The translations under genes were made by a program, and so were the position numbers. The notes beneath the pieces were generated by a model. It was not told where the DNA came from and made no database searches. It was given only the letters and a program-made list of their open reading frames with translations. A DNA stretch of 23,168 bases from Candidatus Avipropionibacterium avicola (GTDB lineage: Bacteria > Actinomycetota > Actinomycetes > Propionibacteriales > Propionibacteriaceae). Positions 15,680 to 23,160 of this stretch are shown piece by piece (the stretch's first letter is position 1; each line of letters opens with the position of its first letter). Location of the stretch: positions 1 to 23,168 of the forward strand of contig DVLP01000224.1 in assembly GCA_018715445.1 (NCBI GenBank), written 5' to 3'.

Positions 15680-15904
15680 TCAGACGGCGCCGAAGCCGAC
15701 CGGGCGAGCGTTCTCGTCGCCGATCTCGACGTAGCCGATGCCCGCGGCCGGGATCAGCACGGTACGACCCCGCTCACCGGAGAGGCGGAAGACGCCGTTG
15801 CTCTCGATGGCGTCCTGAAGGGACTTCTCGACCTGCTCGGCGCTGTCGCTGGTCTCCACGACGACCTCACGGCTGATCTGACGAACCCCGACCTTGATCT
15901 CCAC
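15680..15904 (-). CDS. DUF3107 family small protein
   Basis: 74 residues from GTG 15904 (MEIKVGVRQISREVVVETS...), ending RPVGFGAV. The sequence matches the short DUF3107 proteins of actinobacteria, such as mycobacterial TB9.4, which begin MEVKIG and contain a conserved ...YVEIG...VGFG end. ATG 15907 is one codon upstream, but AGGAG at 15915-15911 is only 3 bases from it and 6 from GTG, so GTG is preferred. No function is known. In mycobacteria the gene also lies close to rhlE and the ferritin-fold gene. It follows the FHA gene by 81 bp on the same strand, with a hairpin in between, so it probably has its own transcript. Confidence 0.88.
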   Translation of the reverse strand: MEIKVGVRQISREVVVETSDSAEQVEKSLQDAIESNGVFRLSGERGRTVLIPAAGIGYVEIGDENARPVGFGAV

Positions 15905-15957
15905 CATGTGCTCCTGAACTCTGGGTGGGAGGCGAACTGACATCGACAAATCTGCCA

Positions 15958-15976
15958 CACCGACCAAGGGCCGGTG
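15958..15976 (-). terminator. Candidate terminator of the PknG/FHA operon
   Basis: On the minus strand CACCGGCC-CTT-GGTCGGTG makes an 8-bp stem (one G.U pair) with a 3-base loop, starting 9 bases after the FHA stop codon. The following bases include only a short ATTTG, so termination may be partial. Confidence 0.45.
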
Positions 15977-15985
15977 CGGCCGGGC

Positions 15986-17020
15986 TCAGCCGAACGTCTC
16001 GAGCTCGTCCTCGGCGGCCTGCCGGATCACCATCCGGGTCCAGGCGCCCAGGTAGATCCGGTCGTCCGGGTCGAGCTCATGGCGCTGCCCGACCGGGATC
16101 GGATCCTCGGGCAGGCTGGAGAAGGCGCCGGCGACGTAGGTGCCGTTGGCCGAGTCGAGGTCCTCGATCCACCAACGGCGCCCGTCGGTGGTCAACTGGG
16201 CCTGGCGTCGGCTCGCTCCCGGATCACTGTCGCAGTCGACATCGGGATGGATGTTGCGGCTGCGGGACGGCCGACCCACCAGGTTGGACTTCTTGGTCAG
16301 CGGGACGATCGTCGGCAGACCGGGTGACGGCATCGGGTCCGGCGGCTCCTGCTGGCGGTACCAGTCGGGATCGACCCACAGCTCGGCGACCCACTGGAGA
16401 CCGGGATCGTCAGCCTCGTCCTCGTCGGCCCCTTCAGCTTCGCCTTCGTCGGCCTGATCGTCGTCGGCCCGCTCCTCGGCAACCGCGTCGGGTTGGGGTT
16501 GCTCGGGTACGTCGGCCGCCTCCGGCTCAACCGGTTCGCTCACCACGGGTTCGTCGGGCTGGGGCTCCTCGGGCCCGTCGCTCACGGGAGTGTCCGTCGT
16601 GGGGATGTCGCTCTCCGGCTCGTCGATCTCGGCACCGTCGGCCCCGTAGGTCTCTGCCTCGTCGCCTTCTGCTTCATCGGTCCCGGCTTCATCGGCGGCC
16701 TCGTCGGCTCCGGCGTCGTCGGTCCCTGCCTCGTTCGTCTCGGGGCTCGGGGCGGGCTGGGACATGGCCGCGAACGGACTCACCCAGGGCCGCGGCATGG
16801 TGCCGGTGGTGAAGTCGTACCCGCAGGCCTCGCAGAACAACGCATTGGCGACGTTGTCGGTCTGGCAGTTGGGGCAGGCGATCCGCTGAGCGGCGGGCTC
16901 GGACGAAGCCGCGGACGCGGTCGGCTGCGCTGCACCGGAGGACGGGGCATCCATCGGGGTGCCGCAGATGTCGCAGTAGTCGTCGGACGCGGACTCGTGG
17001 CCGTCGGGACAGGTGCTCAT
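15986..17020 (-). CDS. FHA-domain protein with N-terminal zinc ribbons and acidic linker
   Basis: 344 residues from ATG 17020, with AGGA at 17030-17027. Two cysteine clusters open the protein: Cys4/His8 with Cys16 and Cys19, and Cys49, Cys52, Cys63, Cys66. A long acidic, Pro/Glu/Asp-rich linker (about 90-205) includes SDIPTTDTPVSDG, a possible phospho-threonine site. The C-terminal FHA domain (about 240-335) shows GR (249-250), Ser270-Arg271 and Asn292-Gly293-Thr294, residues that bind phospho-threonine, but the conserved histidine two residues after Arg271 is Gln273. It is probably the phospho-reader of the kinase/phosphatase pair upstream. It is longer than GarA/OdhI and lacks a clear match to their N-terminal ETT motif. 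It lies 17 bp after the VWA gene, in the operon. Confidence 0.9.
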   Translation of the reverse strand: MSTCPDGHESASDDYCDICGTPMDAPSSGAAQPTASAASSEPAAQRIACPNCQTDNVANALFCEACGYDFTTGTMPRPWVSPFAAMSQPAPSPETNEAGTDDAGADEAADEAGTDEAEGDEAETYGADGAEIDEPESDIPTTDTPVSDGPEEPQPDEPVVSEPVEPEAADVPEQPQPDAVAEERADDDQADEGEAEGADEDEADDPGLQWVAELWVDPDWYRQQEPPDPMPSPGLPTIVPLTKKSNLVGRPSRSRNIHPDVDCDSDPGASRRQAQLTTDGRRWWIEDLDSANGTYVAGAFSSLPEDPIPVGQRHELDPDDRIYLGAWTRMVIRQAAEDELETFG

Positions 17021-17037
17021 GAACCCATCCTGCCGTA

Positions 17038-18315
17038 TCAGCGGATGCGGGTCGTCTTGGTGGACGCGGTGTCGAGCGCCATCTCGTCCGCCTTGTCGAC
17101 CGCACGCTTGAGCCGGACGGTGCCCTCCCGTTCGTCGGTGATGTCGACGACCTTGCGCAGCCGGGTGGTGGCCTCGGCGTTGCCGGTCTGGGCGGCGAGC
17201 TTGACTGCACGCCCGAGCTTGAGGGTCGCGGTGGCCTCGTCACCCATCGCCTTGGCCGCCAGGCCCTCCTGGATCGCCGAGGCCAGCTCGGTCTGACCGG
17301 TGTAGTGCGCGACCTCCGGGTTGATCCGAGCGGTCAGGGACTCGTCGCTGCTCCAGCGGGCCTTCACCAGGCCCTGGGCCTGGACCTGCCCGGCGATGGT
17401 GATCTGGATCCGCGCGGCCAGTTGCTCCTGCCCGACCGCCTTGGGGGCCAGCCGGACCTGGACGTGGTAGTCACGGGACTCGTCACCCCAGGCGCCGGTG
17501 GGATAGGCCGTGGTCAACGGATTGACCTGGACCGAGCGGGAGGTGAGGTCCTCGACCTGGGGCGAGACCTGCCGCACGAACTGCACCTGGGCCCCCTGAG
17601 GCGCCCACACCCGCAGCTCGGCGTCAGCCACACCGCGCCCCATGGCGGTCGACATGATGTTGGAGAACTCCTGGGCCATCAGCTGCGGATGGGGGATGAT
17701 GTCGACCGTGCCGAGCAGGGCCTGGGCCACCTTGCGGATCTCCTCGACCTTCCACTGCACGCCCACGCCACGACAGTCACACTGGAACTCGCCGGTCGCC
17801 TCGGAGATCGCACGGTCCAGGTCCTCGGGACGCTCGTTGTGGTTCTCGCCGTCGGTCAGCAGGATGGCGTGCTTCTGTCCCAGCGAGGGGACCGAGGCGA
17901 AGAGCCGACGGGCCAGGGTCAGCCAGGTGCCGATCGCGGTGCCACCATCGGCCCGGAAGGTCTGGATCGACTGGATCGCCTGGAAGCGGGTGGTCGGATC
18001 CATCCGCACCATGCCGACACCGGCCCTGGCCGGGGGATAGGCCAGGTACGCCTGGTGGTTGCCGGCCACGATGGCGAACCAGGTGCCGTCGGTGATCTGC
18101 TCGACCGCGGCTCGGGCCGCCGTCTTGGCGGCCTCCATGTTCGACACACCCATCGAGCCCGAGGTGTCGACGATGATGATCTCGCCGGCATCACCTCCGC
18201 CGGTCCGTCCAGCCTGGCCGGCCCCGGTGCACTCGATGGTCACGATCGAGTTCACATCGGTGCCGCCGTCGGGCAGGAACTCGTTCTGGTAGACGGCGGC
18301 GCTGAAGGTGGCCAT
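17038..18315 (-). CDS. von Willebrand factor type A (VWA) domain protein, TerY-like
   Basis: 425 residues from ATG 18315. After an N-terminal beta-rich segment (about 1-45) comes the VWA fold with the metal-ion-dependent adhesion site: DTSGS (Asp50 to Ser54), the threonine of DGGTAIG, and TDGENH. The C-terminal ~200 residues are a beta-sandwich-like region (VQVRLAPKAV) followed by a helical stretch rich in Ala/Lys. No signal peptide or membrane helix is visible, so it should be cytoplasmic. VWA proteins of this kind pair with PP2C and kinase genes in the TerY-P triad. The ribosome site GGGAG at 18331-18327 is 11 bases away, rather far. The ligand is unknown. Confidence 0.9.
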   Translation of the reverse strand: MATFSAAVYQNEFLPDGGTDVNSIVTIECTGAGQAGRTGGGDAGEIIIVDTSGSMGVSNMEAAKTAARAAVEQITDGTWFAIVAGNHQAYLAYPPARAGVGMVRMDPTTRFQAIQSIQTFRADGGTAIGTWLTLARRLFASVPSLGQKHAILLTDGENHNERPEDLDRAISEATGEFQCDCRGVGVQWKVEEIRKVAQALLGTVDIIPHPQLMAQEFSNIMSTAMGRGVADAELRVWAPQGAQVQFVRQVSPQVEDLTSRSVQVNPLTTAYPTGAWGDESRDYHVQVRLAPKAVGQEQLAARIQITIAGQVQAQGLVKARWSSDESLTARINPEVAHYTGQTELASAIQEGLAAKAMGDEATATLKLGRAVKLAAQTGNAEATTRLRKVVDITDEREGTVRLKRAVDKADEMALDTASTKTTRIR

Positions 18316-18443
18316 CAGGTGTCACACTCCCGAAAGGACGAACATGGCGGACAGGACGGAGCCAAGTATGCCTTCCGAGGGTCTCGTCACCGGCACTGGC
18401 GTGCCGCGAACGACCCGGCGATCCTGGCTGCAGGGATGAGGGT
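18316..18443 (-). other. 128-bp intergenic gap in the signalling operon
   Basis: The upstream junctions of this operon overlap by 4 bp, so this gap stands out. On the minus strand it holds CGGCACGCCAGTGCCG (18406-18391), a perfect 6-bp stem with a 4-base loop, followed by a possible -10 CATACT with no good -35. No open reading frame of note was found in it. Confidence 0.5.
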
Positions 18444-19769
18444 TCAGCTCGCGAACTCCCCGAAACGGGCCAGCGCGACGGTGATGTTGTCGCGCCCGCC
18501 CTGCTGGCGTGCCCAGCGCACCAGGGACACCGCCATCGAACGGATCCGCTGGTTGCCCGGGTTGCGACTGATCGCCTCGGCGAACAACTCGCCCAGGGCT
18601 TCTGGGGTCGACGCGTAGTTCCACAGGCCGTCGGTGCAGACCAACACCCAACCGCTGCCGGGCACCTGCCAGGTGCCGACGGTGGGGCTGAGGTCCGGGG
18701 CGTCACGCCCGATCCACTTGGTGATGGCGTGGGCCTGCGGCCCGTTCTCGGCGGTCTCACGGTCGATGCCCATCGCGATCCGGGCCTGGGCGACCGAGTC
18801 GTCGACCGACAGCAGGACGCTCTTGCCCGGGTCGTCGTCGATCCAGTAGACCCGCGAGTCGCCGATGTTGGCATGGACGACGGTGTCGCCGTCGAGCGCG
18901 GCGGCGGCGAAGGTGCACGACGGTGGGTTCGCCGAGTCCTCCTCGGTCTTGGCGATCACCGCGTTGTTGGCCTTGATGATCGCGTCGCCGAAGACCTCCT
19001 CCAGCGCGTCGGTGGTGGCGTCCTCGTCCGCCAGCCAGTCGTCGAGCACGTCGCGGGCGGTACGGGCTGCGGCCAACGAGGCCACATGCGAGTCGTCGGC
19101 ATTGCTGACCCCGTCGCAGACGACCAGCACGGCCCGCCCACCGGCCTCCGGCTGGGCGCTGAGGGCCATCGCATCCTCGTTGCGGTGGTGACGCACCCCT
19201 CGGTCACAGACCCCGGCGACCCAGGACGCAGGGGCCTCACGGAAGTGGTCGCGCGGCGAAGGGGCCAGCGCACCGCACTCCTGGCAGTAGAGGTCGTCAC
19301 CGACCACTCCGCCGCACTCGGCGCAGGGGTGGTGTCGCGCCGACGGTGCGGTGTCGTCGGTGGCCACCGGTGTGGTCGGCATCGGTGCGGTCGGGGTCAG
19401 GACCTGGCCGCAGGACTCGCAGTAGCCGGACCACCGTTCGATGTCGGCATCGCAGCGTGGGCAGGCGGTGGAGCCGTCGGCCCGCTCGGCGGCCGGCGGG
19501 GGAGCATCGACCACGATCTGGTCACCGCTCGGATAGCCCTGGAAGTCACCACCGGGATAGGCCTGGAAGTCACTGCTGCCCGGGTAGGCGGCGAAGTCGG
19601 CGTCACCCTCGTCGCCGGTCGGCGGGGCCACGGTGGTGTCATCGGCGCCGGCCCCGTCACTGGTGGCTGCGTCCGTGGTGGCCCCGTCCGTGGTGACCTC
19701 GTCCGTGGTGACCTCGTCGGCCTCCGTGTCCGGTGAGGTCTGGTCCGGCTCGTTGGGGGAATCAGTCAT
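18444..19769 (-). CDS. PP2C-family serine/threonine phosphatase with two zinc ribbons
   Basis: 441 residues from ATG 19769, overlapping the kinase stop by 4 bp; AAGGTGG lies 8 bases upstream. An in-frame GTG (19781) overlaps that site and is less likely. The N-terminus is Thr/Asp-rich with a 5-residue repeat (TTDEV, TTDGA), then YPG/DFQ repeats. Two zinc ribbons follow (Cys103, 106, 117, 120; Cys149, 152, 162, 165). The PP2C domain (about 183-437) has RNED (Asp199), VVCDG (Asp219), NIGDSR, VCTDG (Asp380) and GRDN (Asp427), so the metal-binding aspartates are intact. It should reverse phosphorylation by the neighbouring kinase in the cytoplasm. It shows no membrane segment. Confidence 0.93.
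   Translation of the reverse strand: MTDSPNEPDQTSPDTEADEVTTDEVTTDGATTDAATSDGAGADDTTVAPPTGDEGDADFAAYPGSSDFQAYPGGDFQGYPSGDQIVVDAPPPAAERADGSTACPRCDADIERWSGYCESCGQVLTPTAPMPTTPVATDDTAPSARHHPCAECGGVVGDDLYCQECGALAPSPRDHFREAPASWVAGVCDRGVRHHRNEDAMALSAQPEAGGRAVLVVCDGVSNADDSHVASLAAARTARDVLDDWLADEDATTDALEEVFGDAIIKANNAVIAKTEEDSANPPSCTFAAAALDGDTVVHANIGDSRVYWIDDDPGKSVLLSVDDSVAQARIAMGIDRETAENGPQAHAITKWIGRDAPDLSPTVGTWQVPGSGWVLVCTDGLWNYASTPEALGELFAEAISRNPGNQRIRSMAVSLVRWARQQGGRDNITVALARFGEFAS
19656..19715. repeat. 15-bp tandem repeat encoding the TTDxx repeat of the phosphatase
   Basis: Four 15-base units: 19656-19670 (degenerate), 19671-19685 (two or three differences), and two identical copies of GTCCGTGGTGACCTC at 19686-19700 and 19701-19715. 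On the coding strand they give DEVTTDEVTTDGATTDAATSD, a five-residue Thr/Asp repeat. Confidence 0.85.
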
Positions 19770-22279
19770 CGCAGTGTCCACCTTCTGATCTCATTTGCCT
19801 TGTCCACCAGCGCCACCCGGTCCTCACCCTTGCGGGTGGCCCGGGACAACGAACGATAGGTCTTCTCCAGCCCGTCGCGCAGGCCCCGCTCGGTGGCCGG
19901 GTGACCACCGATGGAGACCTTCGGCTTGTCGCCGCCCTTGCGGACGGTGGCCAGGGCCTGCTCCAGCACCGAGGCGGTCAGGCGCAACCGCTCGGTGTTG
20001 TCCAACCGCACCTGGGCGACCGTGTCGAGGGCCTCGGCGAGCGTCTCCAGGCCCTTGTTGGGTCGGGTCATGATCACCTGGGCCCGCAACCGGCGGGCCT
20101 CGGCGTAGGCGCGGCTCGTGGTGGGGACCAGGTCGAGGGCCTCGACGGCCCCGTCGACGTCGCCCTTGGCCTTGCGGATCCGTGCCATCCCGAACGCGGC
20201 GGGGGCGACGTAGTTCGCATCGGTGCTGGCGCAGATCCCGTACAGGTTCTCCGCGACGTCGGGCTCCTCGCCGCGCTCACAGGCCACCGCCAGGGCGAGC
20301 TTGGGTGCCAACTCGCCAGGCACCTGGCCGTAGACCGCGTTGAAGGCGAGCTGGGCCCTGACCCAGTCCTGGTGCTGCAGGGCCGCCAGACCGGTCATCC
20401 AGACCGCCTGCCACTCCCACGGGTCCTCGGCGAGCATGTCATTGGTGATGTGCTCGACCAGGTCAGGACGCTCCAGCTCCAGCGCGGTACGGGCCCGCGC
20501 CAGTTGCACCTCCGGCGAGCGTGCCGGGGCCCGGTCGAGCGCCTCCATCCGCTCGGTCGGGTCCTCGACCGAGACATTGGCCAGCCAGGCGAACTGGGGG
20601 TCGGTCGAGTCGGCCCGCAGATCGGGCAGCTGGTCCCAGGCCAACATCGACGAGGTGATGGCCGGTGTCTCGAACAGCACCGACGAGGCCGAGGTCAACG
20701 AGGTGCCGTCGGTCTGGGAGGCCACGACCTCACGCAGCACACCGAGCAGCTGCAGGCGCAGCTCGTCGGCCGAGGTGAACCGGTCCGCCGGATCGGGTGC
20801 GCAGCACTTCATCAGCAGCCGGTACAGCGAGTCGTACTGGGCGAAGACTGGCAACACGTCCGGGCCGGGCAGCTTGTCGACCCACCGGGACTGATAGCCA
20901 CGGAACTCGGCGACCAGCACGACCAGGGTGCGCCCCAGGGTGTAGATGTCACTGGCGATCGACGGCCCCAGGGTGGCGACCTCCGGTGCCTGGTAGCCGA
21001 TCGTGCCGTAGATGGCCGACTCGTGGTCGTCGATGCGGCGCACCCCGCCGAGGTCGATCAGCTTGACCGCGTCGCCGACCTGGATCAGGTTGTCCGGCTT
21101 GAAGTCGCAGTAGAGCAGCCCGAGGTCGTGCAGGTACTGGAACGCGGGCAACACCTCGAGGACGTAGGCGAGGGCCTGGTCGACCGGCAGCGGATCGTAC
21201 AGCCCGGAGTTGGCCTCCATCCGATCCTTGAGCAGTTGCTTGAGGGAGGTGCCGCCGACGTACTCCATGACCGTGTAGCCGGCGCCGTCGTGGGTGACGA
21301 AGTTGTAGATCTCGACGATCAGCGGGTGCTCCACCTGGGCCAGGAACTGCTGCTCGGCGATCGCGGCGGCCATCGCATCGGCGTCACCGGCGTTGAGCAG
21401 GCCCTTCAGGACCACCCAGCGGTCCGACACGTTCTTGTCGCGGGCCAGGTAGATCCAGCCCAACCCACCGTGGGCCAGACAGCCCGCCACCTCGTACTGG
21501 CCGGCCACCAGCTCACCGGGCACCAGCTTCGGGTCGAACGAGTAGCGGTTGCGACAGTGGGGGCAGAACCCCTCGGTCCGGCCCGGCACACCGTCGCGGG
21601 AACGGCCGACCTCGGCACCGCAGGAGGGACAGTTGCGCTTGTCCTCGGGCACCACCGGGTCGCTCATCAGCGCCTTGGCCGGGTCGACCTGCGGGGCCGG
21701 TGGCACGGTGGTCAGCCCGACACCCAGCCGGGCGGTGCGGACCCGGCGCGACATCGAGCTCTCCCGACGGGTGGCACTGGTGCCGTCGCCGTGGGCTCGA
21801 CGCGATCCCAACGCCATCGACTGCAGGGTCATCGACCCACGGGTCCGGGTGGACAGGTCGGCCGAGTCGTCGGCCGGGGTGGTGTACGCGGTGGAGCCCG
21901 CCGGAGCTCCGCAGTAGTCGCAGTAGCCGGTCTGGATCCGACCCGGGCAGCCCGGCTGGGAGCAGGGGGTGCCGTTGGCGATCGCCTGACCGCCGGCCGA
22001 GGTGGCCGGACGTGGGGGCGGGGTCGCGAGGCGCCCGGCCGGTCCGGCGCCGAGCGGGATGGCACTCGCCGGGGAACCGGCGGTCCGTGGACCGGGCGGC
22101 GGCACACTGGCGCCGGGACCCGGTGGCGGCGGAGGCGGGGTCGCGGTACTCGGGGCGGCAGCCTGGGCCTGGGCCACCATGCCCGGCGAGGAGGTGCCAC
22201 CGGTGCCGGGCGAGCCGCAGACGTCGCAGTAGCCGTCGACGATCGATCCGGTGCATCCCGGGGTGCCACAACCGTTCAT
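19766..22279 (-). CDS. pknG: PknG-like serine/threonine protein kinase (zinc ribbons, kinase, TPR)
   Basis: 837 residues from ATG 22279, with GGAGG 6 bases upstream and a 4-bp overlap with the preceding gene. Two related zinc ribbons (Cys4, 9, 18, 21 and Cys106, 111, 120, 123) are joined by a Pro/Gly-rich linker; both end in GYCDxCG. A rubredoxin-like pair follows (Cys217/220, Cys239/242), then the kinase domain: AHGGLGWIYLA loop, Lys292 in VVLKGL, Asp392 in YCDFKPDN and DLG (409-411), as in mycobacterial PknG, which also has DLG in place of DFG. The C-terminal third is a TPR domain (GELAPKLALAVACE, AAFGMARIRKAKGD). PknG phosphorylates GarA to control 2-oxoglutarate and glutamate metabolism and senses redox through its rubredoxin. 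The usual length is 750 residues; the extra N-terminal ribbons explain the difference. Confidence 0.95.
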   Translation of the reverse strand: MNGCGTPGCTGSIVDGYCDVCGSPGTGGTSSPGMVAQAQAAAPSTATPPPPPPGPGASVPPPGPRTAGSPASAIPLGAGPAGRLATPPPRPATSAGGQAIANGTPCSQPGCPGRIQTGYCDYCGAPAGSTAYTTPADDSADLSTRTRGSMTLQSMALGSRRAHGDGTSATRRESSMSRRVRTARLGVGLTTVPPAPQVDPAKALMSDPVVPEDKRNCPSCGAEVGRSRDGVPGRTEGFCPHCRNRYSFDPKLVPGELVAGQYEVAGCLAHGGLGWIYLARDKNVSDRWVVLKGLLNAGDADAMAAAIAEQQFLAQVEHPLIVEIYNFVTHDGAGYTVMEYVGGTSLKQLLKDRMEANSGLYDPLPVDQALAYVLEVLPAFQYLHDLGLLYCDFKPDNLIQVGDAVKLIDLGGVRRIDDHESAIYGTIGYQAPEVATLGPSIASDIYTLGRTLVVLVAEFRGYQSRWVDKLPGPDVLPVFAQYDSLYRLLMKCCAPDPADRFTSADELRLQLLGVLREVVASQTDGTSLTSASSVLFETPAITSSMLAWDQLPDLRADSTDPQFAWLANVSVEDPTERMEALDRAPARSPEVQLARARTALELERPDLVEHITNDMLAEDPWEWQAVWMTGLAALQHQDWVRAQLAFNAVYGQVPGELAPKLALAVACERGEEPDVAENLYGICASTDANYVAPAAFGMARIRKAKGDVDGAVEALDLVPTTSRAYAEARRLRAQVIMTRPNKGLETLAEALDTVAQVRLDNTERLRLTASVLEQALATVRKGGDKPKVSIGGHPATERGLRDGLEKTYRSLSRATRKGEDRVALVDKANEIRRWTLR

Positions 22280-23160
22280 CGGGTGCCTCCGGTGGTGCCC
22301 GAGGAGGTCCCACGGCGGGACCGCCAGAAGGCCAGGCAGACCTGGTGGTACTCGACCAGGTGACGGCACAACGGCATCGGTGCCGGCGTCCGGTTCAGGG
22401 TCTCCAGGGCCATCGCGTGGGCCCGGACCACATCCGGCTGGTCGTCCAGGCCGTCGCGCTCGGACTCCACCCGTTGCTTCTCGAGGCGGGCGACCATCAG
22501 ACGCCGCTCGTTGAGGGCCTGGGTGTAGGCCTCCTGGGCCATCGTCATGGCCTGGCCGACCCGGTCGAGCTTGGTGAGGTAGTCCTCGATCGCCTCGGCG
22601 GTGTTGGGGATCGGCCCGAGGGCCTCGACGTCGGGCACGGCGTAGCGGGGGGCGGGCACGACCGTACGGACGCACTGCTCGGCGAGCTTGTGCAGCGCGG
22701 TCTCCCGGCTCTCCAGGTCACTCACCCGTTCCCGTGCCGCCTGGACCTTGTCACGGGCCTCGCGCCGTTGCACGCCCCCGACGATGAGGTCACGTTCGAA
22801 GCGGGCGGCGTCCAACTCGAGCGGGCCGATCAGGCCGCCGACGTCGGCGCCGCGGCCCGCCTTCTCCGCGATCGTCTCGAGGCGACGCACCAGCCGGGCG
22901 AGGGTGCCCTGGGCGGTGGCGCGGGTGTGCGCCGGCTCCAGTCCGACCTGGTCACGGATCCGTTCCATCTGGGCCCGCAGGTCCTTGATGTGGCGGGCGT
23001 GCTCGTCGGCGGCCGGGTCGAGGGTGAGCCGCATCCGCAACTGCTGGACCAGGGCGTCGCTGAGTCGACAGGCCTCCGGCAGCGAGACCGTCAGTCCGCT
23101 GTTGAGCTCACTGGAGACCGTCGACTTGCCGAGCAGGGTCGGGTCGAGGGTGGTGTCCAT
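22276..23160 (-). CDS. Uncharacterised coiled-coil protein of the PknG operon
   Basis: 294 residues from ATG 23160; the frame is open to the right edge, only 8 bp beyond, so an earlier start cannot be excluded. I do not recognise a named domain. Residues about 50-170 are rich in Glu/Arg/Leu heptads (HIKDLRAQMERIRDQ, KVQAARERVSDLESRE), indicating coiled coils, and a second helical region (about 190-250) follows. No signal peptide, membrane segment or zinc ribbon is seen. A Cys-rich end (PLCRHLVEYHQVCLAF) precedes a basic tail. The ATGA overlap with the kinase gene implies coupled translation, so it may be a partner or scaffold for the kinase; no more can be said. Confidence 0.82.
   Translation of the reverse strand: MDTTLDPTLLGKSTVSSELNSGLTVSLPEACRLSDALVQQLRMRLTLDPAADEHARHIKDLRAQMERIRDQVGLEPAHTRATAQGTLARLVRRLETIAEKAGRGADVGGLIGPLELDAARFERDLIVGGVQRREARDKVQAARERVSDLESRETALHKLAEQCVRTVVPAPRYAVPDVEALGPIPNTAEAIEDYLTKLDRVGQAMTMAQEAYTQALNERRLMVARLEKQRVESERDGLDDQPDVVRAHAMALETLNRTPAPMPLCRHLVEYHQVCLAFWRSRRGTSSGTTGGTR

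Noticed and set aside
16380..16770. GC-rich, repetitive tcgtcgg stretches as a non-coding repeat
   Set aside because: They encode the acidic Asp/Glu/Ala linker of the FHA protein in an intact frame.
19733..22363. 876-codon plus-strand open frame opposite the kinase
   Set aside because: Same antisense artefact; the kinase on the other strand explains the region fully.
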